64,000 bases of DNA from JALHSW01 sp963720675 (GCA_963720675.1 CAVRGH010000005.1:62001-126000); one strand, 5' to 3'; counted from the stretch's first letter, positions 32,813 through 40,880 are shown. A program made the numbers and translations. Notes: generated by a model from the letters alone, not told the origin.

Positions 32813-33736
32813 ATGCCGATCGAGAAGACGAAGAAGATCTGGATGGACGGCGAGCTCGTCGACTGGGACGACGCCAAGATCCACGTGCTCACGCACACGC
32901 TCCACTACGGCTCGGGCGTCTTCGAGGGCATCCGCGCCTACCCGACCTCCCGCGGCCCCGCGGTGTTCCGGTTGACCGAGCACATGCGGCGGCTGCACGA
33001 CTCGGCGTCGCTGCTCCACATGGAGATCCCGTTCTCGGTCGAAGAGCTCGTCGAAGCGACGAAGGCAACGATCCGGGCGTGCGAGGTCGACTCCTGCTAC
33101 ATCCGTCCGCTCGCGTTCCTCGGCTACGGGGAGATGGGTCTCAACCCGCTGCCGTGCCCGGTCAACGTGTCCATCGCCGTCTGGCCGTGGGGTTCGTACC
33201 TCGGCGACGAGGGCCTCGAGCGCGGCGTGCGGATGAAGATCTCGACCTGGCGCCGCATGGACCCGAACGTCAACCCGGTGGCGGCCAAGGGCACGGGGAT
33301 CTACGTGAACTCGAGCCTCGCCAAGGTGGAGGCACTCCACGGGGGCTACGACGAGGCGATCCTCCTCAACACCCAGGGCGACGTGGCGGAGGCGACCGGC
33401 GAGAACGTGTTCGTCGTGAAGAACGGTGTGTTGATCACACCGCCGCTCTCGGCCGGCGCCCTCGAGGGTCTGACCCGCGACGCCGTGATGACCATCGCGC
33501 GCGACTTCGGGTACGAGGTGCGCGAGCAGACGATGCTCCGCACCGACCTCTACCTCGCCGACGAGGCCTTCCTGTGCGGGACCGCGGCCGAGGTCGTCCC
33601 GATCCGTGCGGTCGACGACCGAGAGATCGGTGACCCGGGCGAGATCACGCGCAAGATCCAGGAGACGTACTTCGCGGCCGTGCACGGCGAGGTCGAGAAG
33701 TACACGGACTGGTTGGAGTACGCGAACGATGAATGA
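32813..33736 (+). CDS. ilvE: Branched-chain amino acid aminotransferase
   Basis: 307 residues, fold-type IV PLP enzyme. Signatures: LHYGSGVFEGIRAYP, RPLAFLGYGEMGLNP, Schiff-base Lys in NPVAAKGTGIYVNSSLAK, and the class IV pattern around GYDEAILLNTQGDVAEATGENVF and TPPLSAGALEGLTRD. It transfers the amino group from glutamate to the keto acids of Leu, Ile and Val. Strong Shine-Dalgarno (GAGGAGAACCCGAG) before ATG. Overlaps cimA by 8 bp, so the two are tightly coupled. Confidence 0.96.
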   Translation: MPIEKTKKIWMDGELVDWDDAKIHVLTHTLHYGSGVFEGIRAYPTSRGPAVFRLTEHMRRLHDSASLLHMEIPFSVEELVEATKATIRACEVDSCYIRPLAFLGYGEMGLNPLPCPVNVSIAVWPWGSYLGDEGLERGVRMKISTWRRMDPNVNPVAAKGTGIYVNSSLAKVEALHGGYDEAILLNTQGDVAEATGENVFVVKNGVLITPPLSAGALEGLTRDAVMTIARDFGYEVREQTMLRTDLYLADEAFLCGTAAEVVPIRAVDDREIGDPGEITRKIQETYFAAVHGEVEKYTDWLEYANDE

Positions 33737-35369
33737 CGACGACGTTCGCCGAGTCGAGATCTACGACACGACACTGCGCGACGGGTCGCAGCTCGAGGGG
33801 ATCTCCCTCACGGTCGACGACAAGCTGCGCATCGCAGAGCAGCTCGACTGGCTCGGCGTCGACTTCATCGAGGCCGGCTGGCCGGGCGCGAACCCGAAGG
33901 ACGACGAGGTCTTCCGCCGGGCGACGACCGAGCTGCAGCTCTCCACCAGCACGCTGGTGGCGTTCGGCTCGACGCGGCGCGTCAAGGGCAAGGTCGACTC
34001 CGACGACACGCTGCGTCATCTCGTCGAGGCCGGCACCGCTGCGGTCTGCATCGTCGGCAAGGCGTGGGACTACCACGTCACCGAGGCCCTCGGGACGACG
34101 CTCGACGAGGGTGTCGCGATGGTCGCGGACTCGGTGGAGTTCCTGCGCGGCAATGGGCTCGGCGTGCTGTTCGACGCCGAGCACTTCTTCGACGGCTACA
34201 AGCGCAACCCGGAGTTCTCGCTGCGGGTCCTCGAAGGGGCGACCGAGCGGGGCGCGTCGCATCTGGTGCTCTGCGACACCAACGGCGGGACGCTGCCCGA
34301 CGAGGTGGAGCGCATCGTCAGCGAGGTCGTCGAGTACTTCAAGCGTGATGTGAAGATCGGTGTCCACCTGCACGACGACGCGGGCACCGGCGTCGCCAAC
34401 GCGCTCGCGGGTGTCCGTGCGGGTGCCGATCAGGTCCAGGGGACGATCAACGGGTACGGCGAGCGCACCGGCAACTGCAACCTCACGACGATCATCCCCA
34501 ACCTCAGCCTGAAGATGGGGATCGCGACGATCCCTGCGGATCGCATGGAACGGCTGACCCCGGTCGCGCACCACGTCGCCGAGCTCGTGAACATGGCGCT
34601 GAACCCCCAGGCGGCGTACGTGGGTGAGTCTGCGTTCGCCCACAAGGCCGGCCTCCACATGAGCGCCATCGCCAAGCGGCCGGACGCCTACGAGCACGTC
34701 CCGCCCGACTCGGTCGGGAACGGGACGCGGTTCGTGGTGTCGGAGATGGCCGGGAAGTCCACGGTCATGCTCAAGGCCGCGGAGCTCGGCCTCGAGCTCG
34801 ACGGGCCGCAGGCGAACGAGATCGTCGACACGCTGAAGCGGATGGAGCACGAGGGGTTCCACTTCGAGGTGGCCGACGCCTCCCTCGAGCTGCTCATGCG
34901 CCGGGCGACCGGGTGGGAGCAGCCGTGGTTCCGCGTCGAGTCGTTCCGAGTCATCACCGACGACCTCCAGACGGCCGAGCCGCGCGTCGGCGAGACGATC
35001 GCGGGGGTGGGCACCGAGGCGACGATCAAGGTGCACGCCGGCGGGGACCGGCTGGTGGCGACCGCCGAGGGCAACGGCCCGGTGAACGCGCTCGACACTG
35101 CATTGCGGCGGGCGCTCGGCGATCGATGCCCAGGGCTGGAGCGCGTGCACCTCACCGACTACAAGGTCCGCGTCCTCGATACCCAGAAGGGGACCGGCGC
35201 GGTCACACGCGTGCTCATCGACAGCACCAACGGTGAGCGCACGTGGACCACGATCGGCGTGAGCGAGAACATCATCGACGCGTCGTGGCAGGCTCTCTAT
35301 GACTCACTCGTCTTCGGGTTGCTGCTGCACGAGGCAGCCGAACAGAGCCCGGGAAAAGGAACCTCCTGA
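33729..35369 (+). CDS. cimA: (R)-citramalate synthase
   Basis: 546 residues. IPMS-family barrel: YDTTLRDGSQLEGISLT, EAGWPGANPKDDEVF, GVHLHDDAGTGVANALAGVRAG and NGYGERTGNCNL. The 'GSQ.EGI' and 'WPG.NPKD' phrases distinguish CimA (acetyl-CoA plus pyruvate) from LeuA; a regulatory LeuA-dimer-type domain follows at the C-terminus (~400-540), binding isoleucine in known members. This gives a threonine-independent entry to isoleucine. The next gene starts within the stop (TGATG). Confidence 0.94.
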   Translation: MNDDDVRRVEIYDTTLRDGSQLEGISLTVDDKLRIAEQLDWLGVDFIEAGWPGANPKDDEVFRRATTELQLSTSTLVAFGSTRRVKGKVDSDDTLRHLVEAGTAAVCIVGKAWDYHVTEALGTTLDEGVAMVADSVEFLRGNGLGVLFDAEHFFDGYKRNPEFSLRVLEGATERGASHLVLCDTNGGTLPDEVERIVSEVVEYFKRDVKIGVHLHDDAGTGVANALAGVRAGADQVQGTINGYGERTGNCNLTTIIPNLSLKMGIATIPADRMERLTPVAHHVAELVNMALNPQAAYVGESAFAHKAGLHMSAIAKRPDAYEHVPPDSVGNGTRFVVSEMAGKSTVMLKAAELGLELDGPQANEIVDTLKRMEHEGFHFEVADASLELLMRRATGWEQPWFRVESFRVITDDLQTAEPRVGETIAGVGTEATIKVHAGGDRLVATAEGNGPVNALDTALRRALGDRCPGLERVHLTDYKVRVLDTQKGTGAVTRVLIDSTNGERTWTTIGVSENIIDASWQALYDSLVFGLLLHEAAEQSPGKGTS

Positions 35370-35923
35370 TGCCGACCGACCCGTTCGTCGTACCTACCGA
35401 CGGCGACGCCCCGCGCCAGGAGCAGAACCTGGCACCCGGCGTCACGATGCCGCCGGCGACGGCGTGGTCGGCCAACCGGCCGGGCGACCTCCACGGCGCG
35501 CAGCCGCGCGGCGAGATGCTCGGTTCACCTGGGCCGAACGTCGGCTACGCGCTCACCCTCGTGCACCGGGCCCAGGACCGCCTCGCGCTGGCGCCTCACG
35601 AGCACGTCGACGACGCGTCCGCGGTCGTCGGAGCAACGGCCATGAAACGAGCTGCGTCCTACGGTCGAGCCCCGGTGATGGCCGACATCGAGTGCGCCAT
35701 GCTCGCGTTCGGTTACCAGGGTGGTTGCGCTCCCGACTTCGCGGAGTGGCGCGCCGAGGCCGTGGAGGGTGCACACCACGAGTACGCCCGTCGGCGGGTG
35801 TTCTGCGACGCGGTTCCTCTCGACGCGCTCCGCCTCGCACCGCAGGCACTCACGCCGCGCGTCGAGGACGTGCGTCGCGACGTGCGCGCTTCCGCCGAGC
35901 GCGAGCTCGCCGCGCTCTCCTGA
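35369..35923 (+). CDS. Conserved hypothetical protein in the cimA operon
   Basis: 184 residues, ATG overlapping the cimA stop by one base, so probably translated from the leuB-ilvE-cimA transcript. The N-terminal ~50 residues are Pro-rich and polar (no signal peptide or membrane helix). The middle holds NVGYALTLVHRAQDRLALAPHEHVDDASAVVGATAMKRAASYGRAPVMADIECAMLAFGY, a helical region with His/Asp residues, and the end has Arg/Glu-rich helices. I do not recognise the family. Codon use and GC resemble the neighbours. Confidence 0.7.
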   Translation: MPTDPFVVPTDGDAPRQEQNLAPGVTMPPATAWSANRPGDLHGAQPRGEMLGSPGPNVGYALTLVHRAQDRLALAPHEHVDDASAVVGATAMKRAASYGRAPVMADIECAMLAFGYQGGCAPDFAEWRAEAVEGAHHEYARRRVFCDAVPLDALRLAPQALTPRVEDVRRDVRASAERELAALS

Positions 35924-35948
35924 CGCGGAGGGCCCGTCAGCCTTCGAA

Positions 35949-35990
35949 CCTGACAGGATCGTCAGGGTCCCGGGGTAGCCTGACGATCCT
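35949..35990 (+). promoter_or_regulatory. Operator/promoter of the acyl-CoA dehydrogenase gene
   Basis: CCTGAC-AGGATC-GTCAGG (35949-35966) has the same 6-6-6 layout as the P450 operator at 5297-5314. AGGATCGTCAGG (35955-35966) is also a perfect 12-bp inverted repeat with CCTGACGATCCT (35979-35990), which ends 1 nt before the ATG. The -10-like TAGCCT (35976-35981) overlaps the right arm, so a bound repressor would occlude the start site. Confidence 0.65.
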
Positions 35991-35991
35991 C

Positions 35992-37149
35992 ATGAGCGCT
36001 TTCCTCCTCTCCGAAGAGCACGAAGCGCTCCGCCGTGCCCTGCGTCGCTTCGCCGAAGAGCAGATCGCTCCGCACGCGGCGGAGGCCGACGAGCGCGCCG
36101 AGTACCCCTGGCAGTCGTTCGAGGCCTTCCGGAGCTCGGGCTTCCTCGGCATCCCGTACCCCGAGGTGTACGGCGGCGAAGGCGCCGACGGCGTCGCGTA
36201 CGCCATGCTCGTGGAGGAGGTCGCCCGGGTCTGTGCGTCGTCGTCGCTGTTCGTGTTCATCACCCGGCTCGCGTGCGCCGCGATCCTGGCCCATGGCTCC
36301 GAGGATCTGCGGGGTCGCGTGCTCCCGAAAGCCGCGTCGGGGGAGTGGCAAGGGTCGTACTGCCTCTCGGAACCGAACGCCGGGAGCGACGTCGGCTCGA
36401 TGACGACACGGGCGGTGCGCGACGGCGACCACTACGTCCTGAACGGCCGCAAGACCTGGATCACCAACGCCGGCATCTCGAGCTTCGCGACCGTGTTCGC
36501 CAAGACCGATCCCGAAGCCGGAACGCGCGGGATCAGTGCCTTCGTGGTCGAGTGCGACTCGCCCGGGTTCAGCGTCGGCAAGATCGAGTCCAAGATGGGC
36601 GTCCGGGGGTCCCCGACGGGTGAGCTGCTCTTCGACGACGTGGCCGTGCCCGTCGAGAACCTCATCGGCGAAGAAGGAGCAGCGTTCGGCTATGCGATGG
36701 AGGCACTCGATGGCTCGCGCCCGATCGTCGGTGCCCAGGCCGTCGGGATCGCGCAGGGTGCACTCGACGCGGCGGTGCAGTACACGACCGAGCGGAAGCA
36801 GTTCGGCTCGTCGATCGCCGACTTCCAGGGCATCCAGTTCATGCTCGCCGACATGGCCACTCGCGTCGAGGCGGCGCGCCTCCTCGTGTACCGCGCCTGC
36901 TCGATGGCCGAGGTCGGCGCACCGGGCGGCGGGAAGGCGTCCGCGATGGCAAAGCTCTTCGCCTCGGACACCGCCATGCACGTGACCACCGATGCGGTCC
37001 AGCTGCTCGGCGGCGCCGGGTACACCAAGGACTTCCCTCTCGAGCGCATGATGCGCGACGCGAAGGTCACGCAGATCTACGAGGGGACGAACCAGATCCA
37101 GCGCATCGTGATCGCGCGCCGGCTCCTCGAGGAGCTCACGAGGGCGTAG
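35992..37149 (+). CDS. Acyl-CoA dehydrogenase
   Basis: 385 residues. Acyl-CoA dehydrogenase N, middle and C domains: YCLSEPNAGSDVGSMTT (FAD/substrate box), WITNAGISSFATVFAKT, the middle beta domain, ERKQFGSSIADFQGIQFMLADM, and LLGGAGYTKDFPLERMMRDAKVTQIYEGTNQIQRIVIARRLL with the usual catalytic Glu in 'YEGT'. It introduces the alpha-beta double bond into an acyl-CoA, passing electrons to ETF. A stand-alone transcription unit under a palindromic operator shared in sequence with the P450 gene. Confidence 0.95.
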   Translation: MSAFLLSEEHEALRRALRRFAEEQIAPHAAEADERAEYPWQSFEAFRSSGFLGIPYPEVYGGEGADGVAYAMLVEEVARVCASSSLFVFITRLACAAILAHGSEDLRGRVLPKAASGEWQGSYCLSEPNAGSDVGSMTTRAVRDGDHYVLNGRKTWITNAGISSFATVFAKTDPEAGTRGISAFVVECDSPGFSVGKIESKMGVRGSPTGELLFDDVAVPVENLIGEEGAAFGYAMEALDGSRPIVGAQAVGIAQGALDAAVQYTTERKQFGSSIADFQGIQFMLADMATRVEAARLLVYRACSMAEVGAPGGGKASAMAKLFASDTAMHVTTDAVQLLGGAGYTKDFPLERMMRDAKVTQIYEGTNQIQRIVIARRLLEELTRA

Positions 37150-37205
37150 CCGAGAGAGTCGGTCCCGATCGGGACGCGACGCCCCGCCCCGTAGACTGAC
37201 CCCTC

Positions 37206-38642
37206 ATGACCGGACCCGTACGCGTTCGGTTCTCGCCCGCACCCACCGGTTCGCTCCACGTGGGCTCGGCTCGGACCGCGCTCTTCAACTTCCTCTTCGC
37301 GCGGCACCATGACGGCGTGTTCGTGCTCCGCATCGAGGACACGGACCAGGCCCGCTCGAGGGACGAGTGGGTCGTCGGGATCCAGGAGACGTTGCGCTGG
37401 CTCGGCCTGGACTGGGACGAGGGCCCGGTGCTCCAGAGCGAGCGCTTCGCGCAGTACCGCACCGCGGCCGCCGACCTCCTGGAGCGGGGCCAGGCCTACG
37501 AGTGCTTCTGCACGGCCGACGAGGTGCAGGCGCGCAACGAGGCGGCCAAGGCCGCCGGACGCCCGCCGGGATACGACGGTCACTGCCGGGACCTGTCCGT
37601 CGAGGCGCGGGCCGCGCTCGCAGCGGACGGCCGACCCCGAACGCTGCGGTTCCGCACCCCCGACGACGGGTTCAGCAGCTTCGTCGACGAGGTGCGGGGC
37701 GAGGTGCGGGTCGAGTGGTCGACCGTGCCGGACTTCGTGATCCAACGGGCCGACGGCAGCCCCATCTTCTTCCTCGCGAACGCGGTCGACGACCTCGAGA
37801 TGGGCATCACCCACGTGATCCGGGGCGAGGATCTCATCGATTCCACCCATCGGGTGCTGGCCCTGCGGTCCGCGCTGGGCGGCGGGCCGCCACCGGTCTT
37901 CGCCCACCTGCCGCTGATCCTGGGGCCTGACCGAGCGAAGCTGTCGAAGCGCCACGGCGCCGTCGCGCTCGAGGAGTTCCGTGACGCCGGCTACCTGCCG
38001 GAGGCGGTCTGCAACTACCTCTCGCTGCTCGGCTGGTCACCAGACGACGGCCGCGAGGTGATGGGCCTCGACGAGGTCGTCGGCGCGTTCACGCTCGAAG
38101 GGGTCACCCACGCCGCAGGCGCGTTCGACCACGCCAAGCTCGACTGGATGAACGGCGAGTGGATCCGCCGGCTCACGGTCCCGGAGCTCGAGGCGCGAGC
38201 AGCGCCCCTCGCCGAGGCGCGGTTCGGCGATCAGCTCGACCCCGAGCTGTTCCGTGCCGCGCTCGCGCTCGGCCAGGAGCGGGCAGTCACGATCGGTGAG
38301 CTCCTCGAGCAGATGGACTTCCTGTTCGTCGCCGACGCAGACTTCGCGATCCCCGATGGCGCATGGGAGAAGCTCGCCGGCACCGAGCGCGTCGGTGAGG
38401 TCCTCGATCTCGTCGCGGCCCACCTCGAGACCTGTGAGTGGACCCCGGAGGGAACGGACTTCCGCGACGCCCTCGAGCCCCTGAAGGAAGCGGGGTTGAA
38501 GCCGCGCAAGCTGATCCCCGCCGTCTACGTCGCCGTGGAGGGTCGACCGACCGGGCTCCCGGTCTTCGACTCGATGGTGCTCCTCGGGCGCGACCGGGCG
38601 CGCGGGCGGGTGATCGCGGCCCGCTCGCGCCTCACCGAGTAG
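37206..38642 (+). CDS. gltX: Glutamyl-tRNA synthetase
   Basis: 478 residues. Class I synthetase: the HIGH-type motif reads PAPTGSLHVGSARTALFN, the KMSKS-type loop reads AKLSKRHGA. Zinc-like/anticodon-binding C-terminal helical domain from ~315. It charges tRNA-Glu and, in bacteria lacking GlnRS, also tRNA-Gln, which is then amidated. Remarkably a tRNA-Gln and a tRNA-Glu gene lie within 0.9 kb downstream. TAGACT is 8 nt before the ATG, a leaderless-type start. Confidence 0.96.
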   Translation: MTGPVRVRFSPAPTGSLHVGSARTALFNFLFARHHDGVFVLRIEDTDQARSRDEWVVGIQETLRWLGLDWDEGPVLQSERFAQYRTAAADLLERGQAYECFCTADEVQARNEAAKAAGRPPGYDGHCRDLSVEARAALAADGRPRTLRFRTPDDGFSSFVDEVRGEVRVEWSTVPDFVIQRADGSPIFFLANAVDDLEMGITHVIRGEDLIDSTHRVLALRSALGGGPPPVFAHLPLILGPDRAKLSKRHGAVALEEFRDAGYLPEAVCNYLSLLGWSPDDGREVMGLDEVVGAFTLEGVTHAAGAFDHAKLDWMNGEWIRRLTVPELEARAAPLAEARFGDQLDPELFRAALALGQERAVTIGELLEQMDFLFVADADFAIPDGAWEKLAGTERVGEVLDLVAAHLETCEWTPEGTDFRDALEPLKEAGLKPRKLIPAVYVAVEGRPTGLPVFDSMVLLGRDRARGRVIAARSRLTE

Positions 38643-38655
38643 CGAAGCACCGGGC

Positions 38656-39330
38656 ATGACGTGGCTCACCTGGAAGCTGGTGCGGCGGGTTGTGCTCGCG
38701 GTGCTGCTCGTCCTGCTCTGCTACTACCTCGTCACGCTCTTCCAGGTCTGGCGCGCGGCGGAGGGTGACGACCGGTCGCACACCCAGGCGATCATCGTGC
38801 TCGGTGCCGCGCAGTACGACGGTCGGCCGACCGAGGTCTTCTCCGCCCGACTCGACCACGCGTACGAGCTCTGGAAGGAAGGCGTCGCGCCGACCATCGT
38901 GGTGACCGGCGGCGGCCAGCCGGGCGATCGCTTCACCGAGGCCGGCGCGGGCGCCGAGTACCTCCACCAGCTCGGCGTGCCGGATGCCGCGATCCAACGT
39001 GAGACGACGAGTCGCAGCTCCTGGGAGTCGCTCAGTGCGTCGGCGCGCTTCCTCCAGGACGAGGGGGTGTCACGCGTGACGCTCGTCTCGGACCCGTTCC
39101 ACATGCTTCGGCTGCGACTCATCGCCGAAGAGCTCGGATTCGACGCGTCGACCTCGCCGACGCGGACGAGCCCGATCTCGGGCCTCGAGGAGTGGGGGCG
39201 GTTCGCCTCGGAGGCGCTGCGCGTCGGGTTCGGGCGGATCTTCGGCTTCGGGGCCCTCGCCCGGGCCTCGCGGGTGGGAAAGGTGGTGCCCGGACTGGCT
39301 ATCCTGATCGGACCTTCGGGGGTGGTGTAA
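38656..39330 (+). CDS. YdcF/DUF218 family membrane protein
   Basis: 224 residues. One N-terminal membrane helix (VVLAVLLVLLCYYLVTLFQVW), then the DUF218 domain: AIIVLGAAQYDGRPTEVFSARLDHAYELW, IVVTGGGQPGDRFTEAGAGAEYL, SWESLSASARFL, VTLVSDPFHMLRLRLIAEEL. The family (YdcF, SanA, ElyC) is linked to envelope integrity and possibly nucleotide or SAM binding. The last five codons and the TAA stop lie inside the tRNA-Gln gene (39316-39330). It follows gltX by 13 bp. Confidence 0.87.
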   Translation: MTWLTWKLVRRVVLAVLLVLLCYYLVTLFQVWRAAEGDDRSHTQAIIVLGAAQYDGRPTEVFSARLDHAYELWKEGVAPTIVVTGGGQPGDRFTEAGAGAEYLHQLGVPDAAIQRETTSRSSWESLSASARFLQDEGVSRVTLVSDPFHMLRLRLIAEELGFDASTSPTRTSPISGLEEWGRFASEALRVGFGRIFGFGALARASRVGKVVPGLAILIGPSGVV

Positions 39331-39387
39331 TCGGTAACACAGCTGGTTCTGGTCCAGTCGTTGGGGGTTCGAGTCCTCCCCCCCGAG
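39316..39387 (+). tRNA. tRNA-Gln (CTG anticodon)
   Basis: Cloverleaf drawn by eye: acceptor TCGGGGG/CCCCCGA, D-arm with TAATCGGTAA, anticodon loop TTCTGGT (anticodon CTG, 39349-39351), T-loop TTCGAGT. CCA is not encoded. The first 15 bases overlap the end of the YdcF coding frame on the same strand. Confidence 0.93.
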
Positions 39388-39430
39388 CCGCCCGACTCCC
39401 CGGACCCGCACCACCGGGTGGTCGTGCCCG

Positions 39431-39501
39431 GCCCCGTCGTCTAGTGGCCTAGGACGCCGCCCTCTCAAGGCGGAAACGGCAGTTCGAACCTGCTCGGGGC
39501 T
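39431..39501 (+). tRNA. tRNA-Glu (CTC anticodon)
   Basis: Acceptor GCCCCG/CGGGGC (last pair T-T), D-arm with AGTGGCCTAGGA, anticodon stem CCGCC/GGCGG around loop CTCTCAA (anticodon CTC, 39464-39466), T-loop TTCGAAC. CCA is not encoded. 43 bp after tRNA-Gln, probably in the same transcript as gltX. Confidence 0.93.
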
Positions 39502-39508
39502 GCAACAC

Positions 39509-39536
39509 GGTCCGCACCTCGCTCGAGGTGCGGACC
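39509..39536 (+). terminator. Hairpin after the tRNA genes
   Basis: A 13-bp perfect stem: GGTCCGCACCTCG (39509-39521), 2-nt loop, CGAGGTGCGGACC (39524-39536). It starts 8 nt after tRNA-Glu. There is no T-run, but the stem is very stable and well placed to end the gltX-ydcF-tRNA transcript. Confidence 0.65.
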
Positions 39537-39988
39537 GCTTCGCGTTCGGACGGAACGCAGCGCGGCGGCACGCCGAGCACGCGGGCATACACGACGCGGA
39601 GCACGCGAGCGGGGACCGCGCGATCGGTGCGGGTCACGCGGCCCGCACCGATCGCGACGATCGCGACGCGACGAGGCTGTCGTACGCGCACCGAGCACAC
39701 CGCGCGCACATCTCGGTCGGAGGTCGCGCTCGTGAAAACCCCGCGAAATCCACCACTTGCGGTGCGGAATCGTTTACCGTCCCTGGTACGTGCACGTGCA
39801 TTCGAACGCGCGTGCGCGGACGTGGCAACAAGAGCACGCAAGACAGCAAGCAAGCACAGAGGAGCCAAGCCACGCAGCCACGATCGAGCGATCAAGTACG
39901 ACGGTGGAACTGCCGTTAACCCTTGACACTCGTGTCGGATTGCGTTCGACTTTCCTGCAGCACGCACGCACACCATGGAGGCAACAGC
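39537..39988 (+). promoter_or_regulatory. Intergenic region with the HU promoter
   Basis: About 450 bp without a convincing gene. The first 180 bp are C/G/A-rich with no signal that I recognise. The last 65 bp hold a promoter for HU: -35 TTGACA (39923-39928), 17-nt spacer, weak -10 TCGACT (39946-39951). A Shine-Dalgarno GGAGG (39977-39981) sits 7 nt before the GTG start. A long A/C/G purine-rich untranslated stretch (39810-39900) precedes the promoter. Confidence 0.6.
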
Positions 39989-40264
39989 GTGAACAAGGCA
40001 GAGCTCATCGAAAAGATCGCCGAAGGGGCTGGTCTCTCGAAGGCCGACGCCGACAAGGCGCTGGATGCCCTCGTGAAGGCGATCATCGCAGCCGTCAAGG
40101 TCGACGACCCGGTCGCGATCCCCGGCTTCGGAAAGTTCTCGCGCAGCCAGCGCAAGGCGCGCGAGGGCCGCAACCCGCGGACGGGTGAGCCGGTGCACAT
40201 CCCGGCTTCGAAGGCCGTCAAGTTCTCGGTAGCTTCCGCCTTCAAGAGCGAGGTGAAGGACTGA
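39989..40264 (+). CDS. HU-family DNA-binding protein
   Basis: 91 residues from GTG, preceded by GGAGG. Complete HU fold: helical N-terminus NKAELIEKIAEGAGLSKADADKALDALVKAI, beta arms with the signature PGFGKFSRSQRKAREGRNPRTGEPVHIPASKAVKFSVAS. It bends and compacts DNA as a dimer. Mycobacterial HupB continues into a lysine/alanine tail, but here the protein stops after the HU fold. A tail-like protein is encoded 62 bp downstream in another frame with its own Shine-Dalgarno. Confidence 0.96.
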   Translation: MNKAELIEKIAEGAGLSKADADKALDALVKAIIAAVKVDDPVAIPGFGKFSRSQRKAREGRNPRTGEPVHIPASKAVKFSVASAFKSEVKD

Positions 40265-40326
40265 GACCGAGCTGCTCCAGTGAGCAGCATTCGGAGACCG
40301 AAACCCGTCAAAGAAAGGTGGTGACC

Positions 40327-40833
40327 GTGCCTCCGGCAAAGCGACGTACTGCACGCAAGAGCGCGGCGAAGAAGACAACCGCACGGAAGCCGGCGAAACG
40401 CCGGGCAGCCAAGAAGTCGACCGCTCGTAAGTCGACGGCACGGAAGCCCGCGAAGCGTCGGAAGAAGGCAGCGGCGAAGAAGGCTCCGGCCAAGCGTCGC
40501 AAGAAGGCAGCGGCGAAGAAGGCTCCGGCCAAGCGTCGTCGGAAGAAGGCAGCGGCGAAGAAGGCTCCGGCCAAGCGTCGCAAGAAGGCAGCGGCGAAGA
40601 AGGCTCCGGCCAAGCGTCGCAAGAAGGCAGCGGCGAAGAAGGCTCCGGCCAAGCGTCGTCGGAAGAAGGCAGCGGCGAAGAAGGCTCCGGCCAAGCGTCG
40701 CAAGAAGGCAGCGGCGAAGAAGGCTCCGGCCAAGCGTCGTCGGAAGAAGGCGGCTCCGGCCAAGGCTCCGGCCAAGCGTCGGAAGAAGGCTGCGGCGAAG
40801 AAGGCTCCGGCCAAGCGTCGCAAGCGTCGCTAG
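40327..40833 (+). CDS. Histone H1-like Lys/Arg/Ala-rich repeat protein
   Basis: 168 residues from GTG 40327 (AGGTGG ribosome-binding site 5 nt upstream; GTG at 40318 or 40321 are alternatives). Almost only Lys, Arg, Ala and Pro. After a degenerate start (PPAKRRTARKSAAKKTTARK) come nine near-identical units KRRKKAAAKKAPA of 13 or 14 residues. This is the composition of eukaryotic H1 tails and of the mycobacterial HupB C-terminal domain, which bind and condense DNA. Lies in a different frame and with its own start after the HU gene: a split HupB. Length should vary by unequal recombination. Confidence 0.85.
   Translation: MPPAKRRTARKSAAKKTTARKPAKRRAAKKSTARKSTARKPAKRRKKAAAKKAPAKRRKKAAAKKAPAKRRRKKAAAKKAPAKRRKKAAAKKAPAKRRKKAAAKKAPAKRRRKKAAAKKAPAKRRKKAAAKKAPAKRRRKKAAPAKAPAKRRKKAAAKKAPAKRRKRR
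40453..40812 (+). repeat. Tandem 39/42-bp repeats in the histone-like gene
   Basis: Nine units encoding KRRKKAAAKKAPA (13 residues, 39 bp) or KRRRKKAAAKKAPA (14 residues, 42 bp), in the order 13,13,14,13,13,14,13,14,13. DNA identity between units is nearly complete, so the array is young or homogenised. The antisense strand is also open across the array, but this is only a mirror of the repeat. Confidence 0.95.
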
Positions 40834-40852
40834 TCAGCTCCATCGAACGCAC

Positions 40853-40880
40853 ACGAGGGGGCCTTTCGGGGCCCCCTCGT
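40853..40880. terminator. Terminator between the histone-like gene and PIG-L gene
   Basis: Perfect 11-bp stem ACGAGGGGGCC (40853-40863) / GGCCCCCTCGT (40870-40880), loop TTTCGG. It is placed 20 nt after the histone-like stop and 40 bp from the convergent PIG-L gene, so it may serve both. No T-run. Confidence 0.7.

Noticed and set aside
40265..40326. HU and the basic tail being one gene broken by a frameshift
   Set aside because: The HU frame ends with a proper stop, a 62-bp gap with an AGGTGG site follows, and the tail has its own GTG; a simple indel does not join them without untypical sequence.
40453..40812. 39/42-bp repeats resembling a CRISPR array
   Set aside because: No unique spacers, and they encode a continuous basic protein with its own ribosome-binding site.
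40308..40823. A 171-codon antisense open frame rich in Arg/Leu/Ala/Phe opposite the histone-like gene
   Set aside because: It is the exact mirror of the sense repeat array (KRRKKAAAKKAPA reversed on the other strand), with no independent signals.
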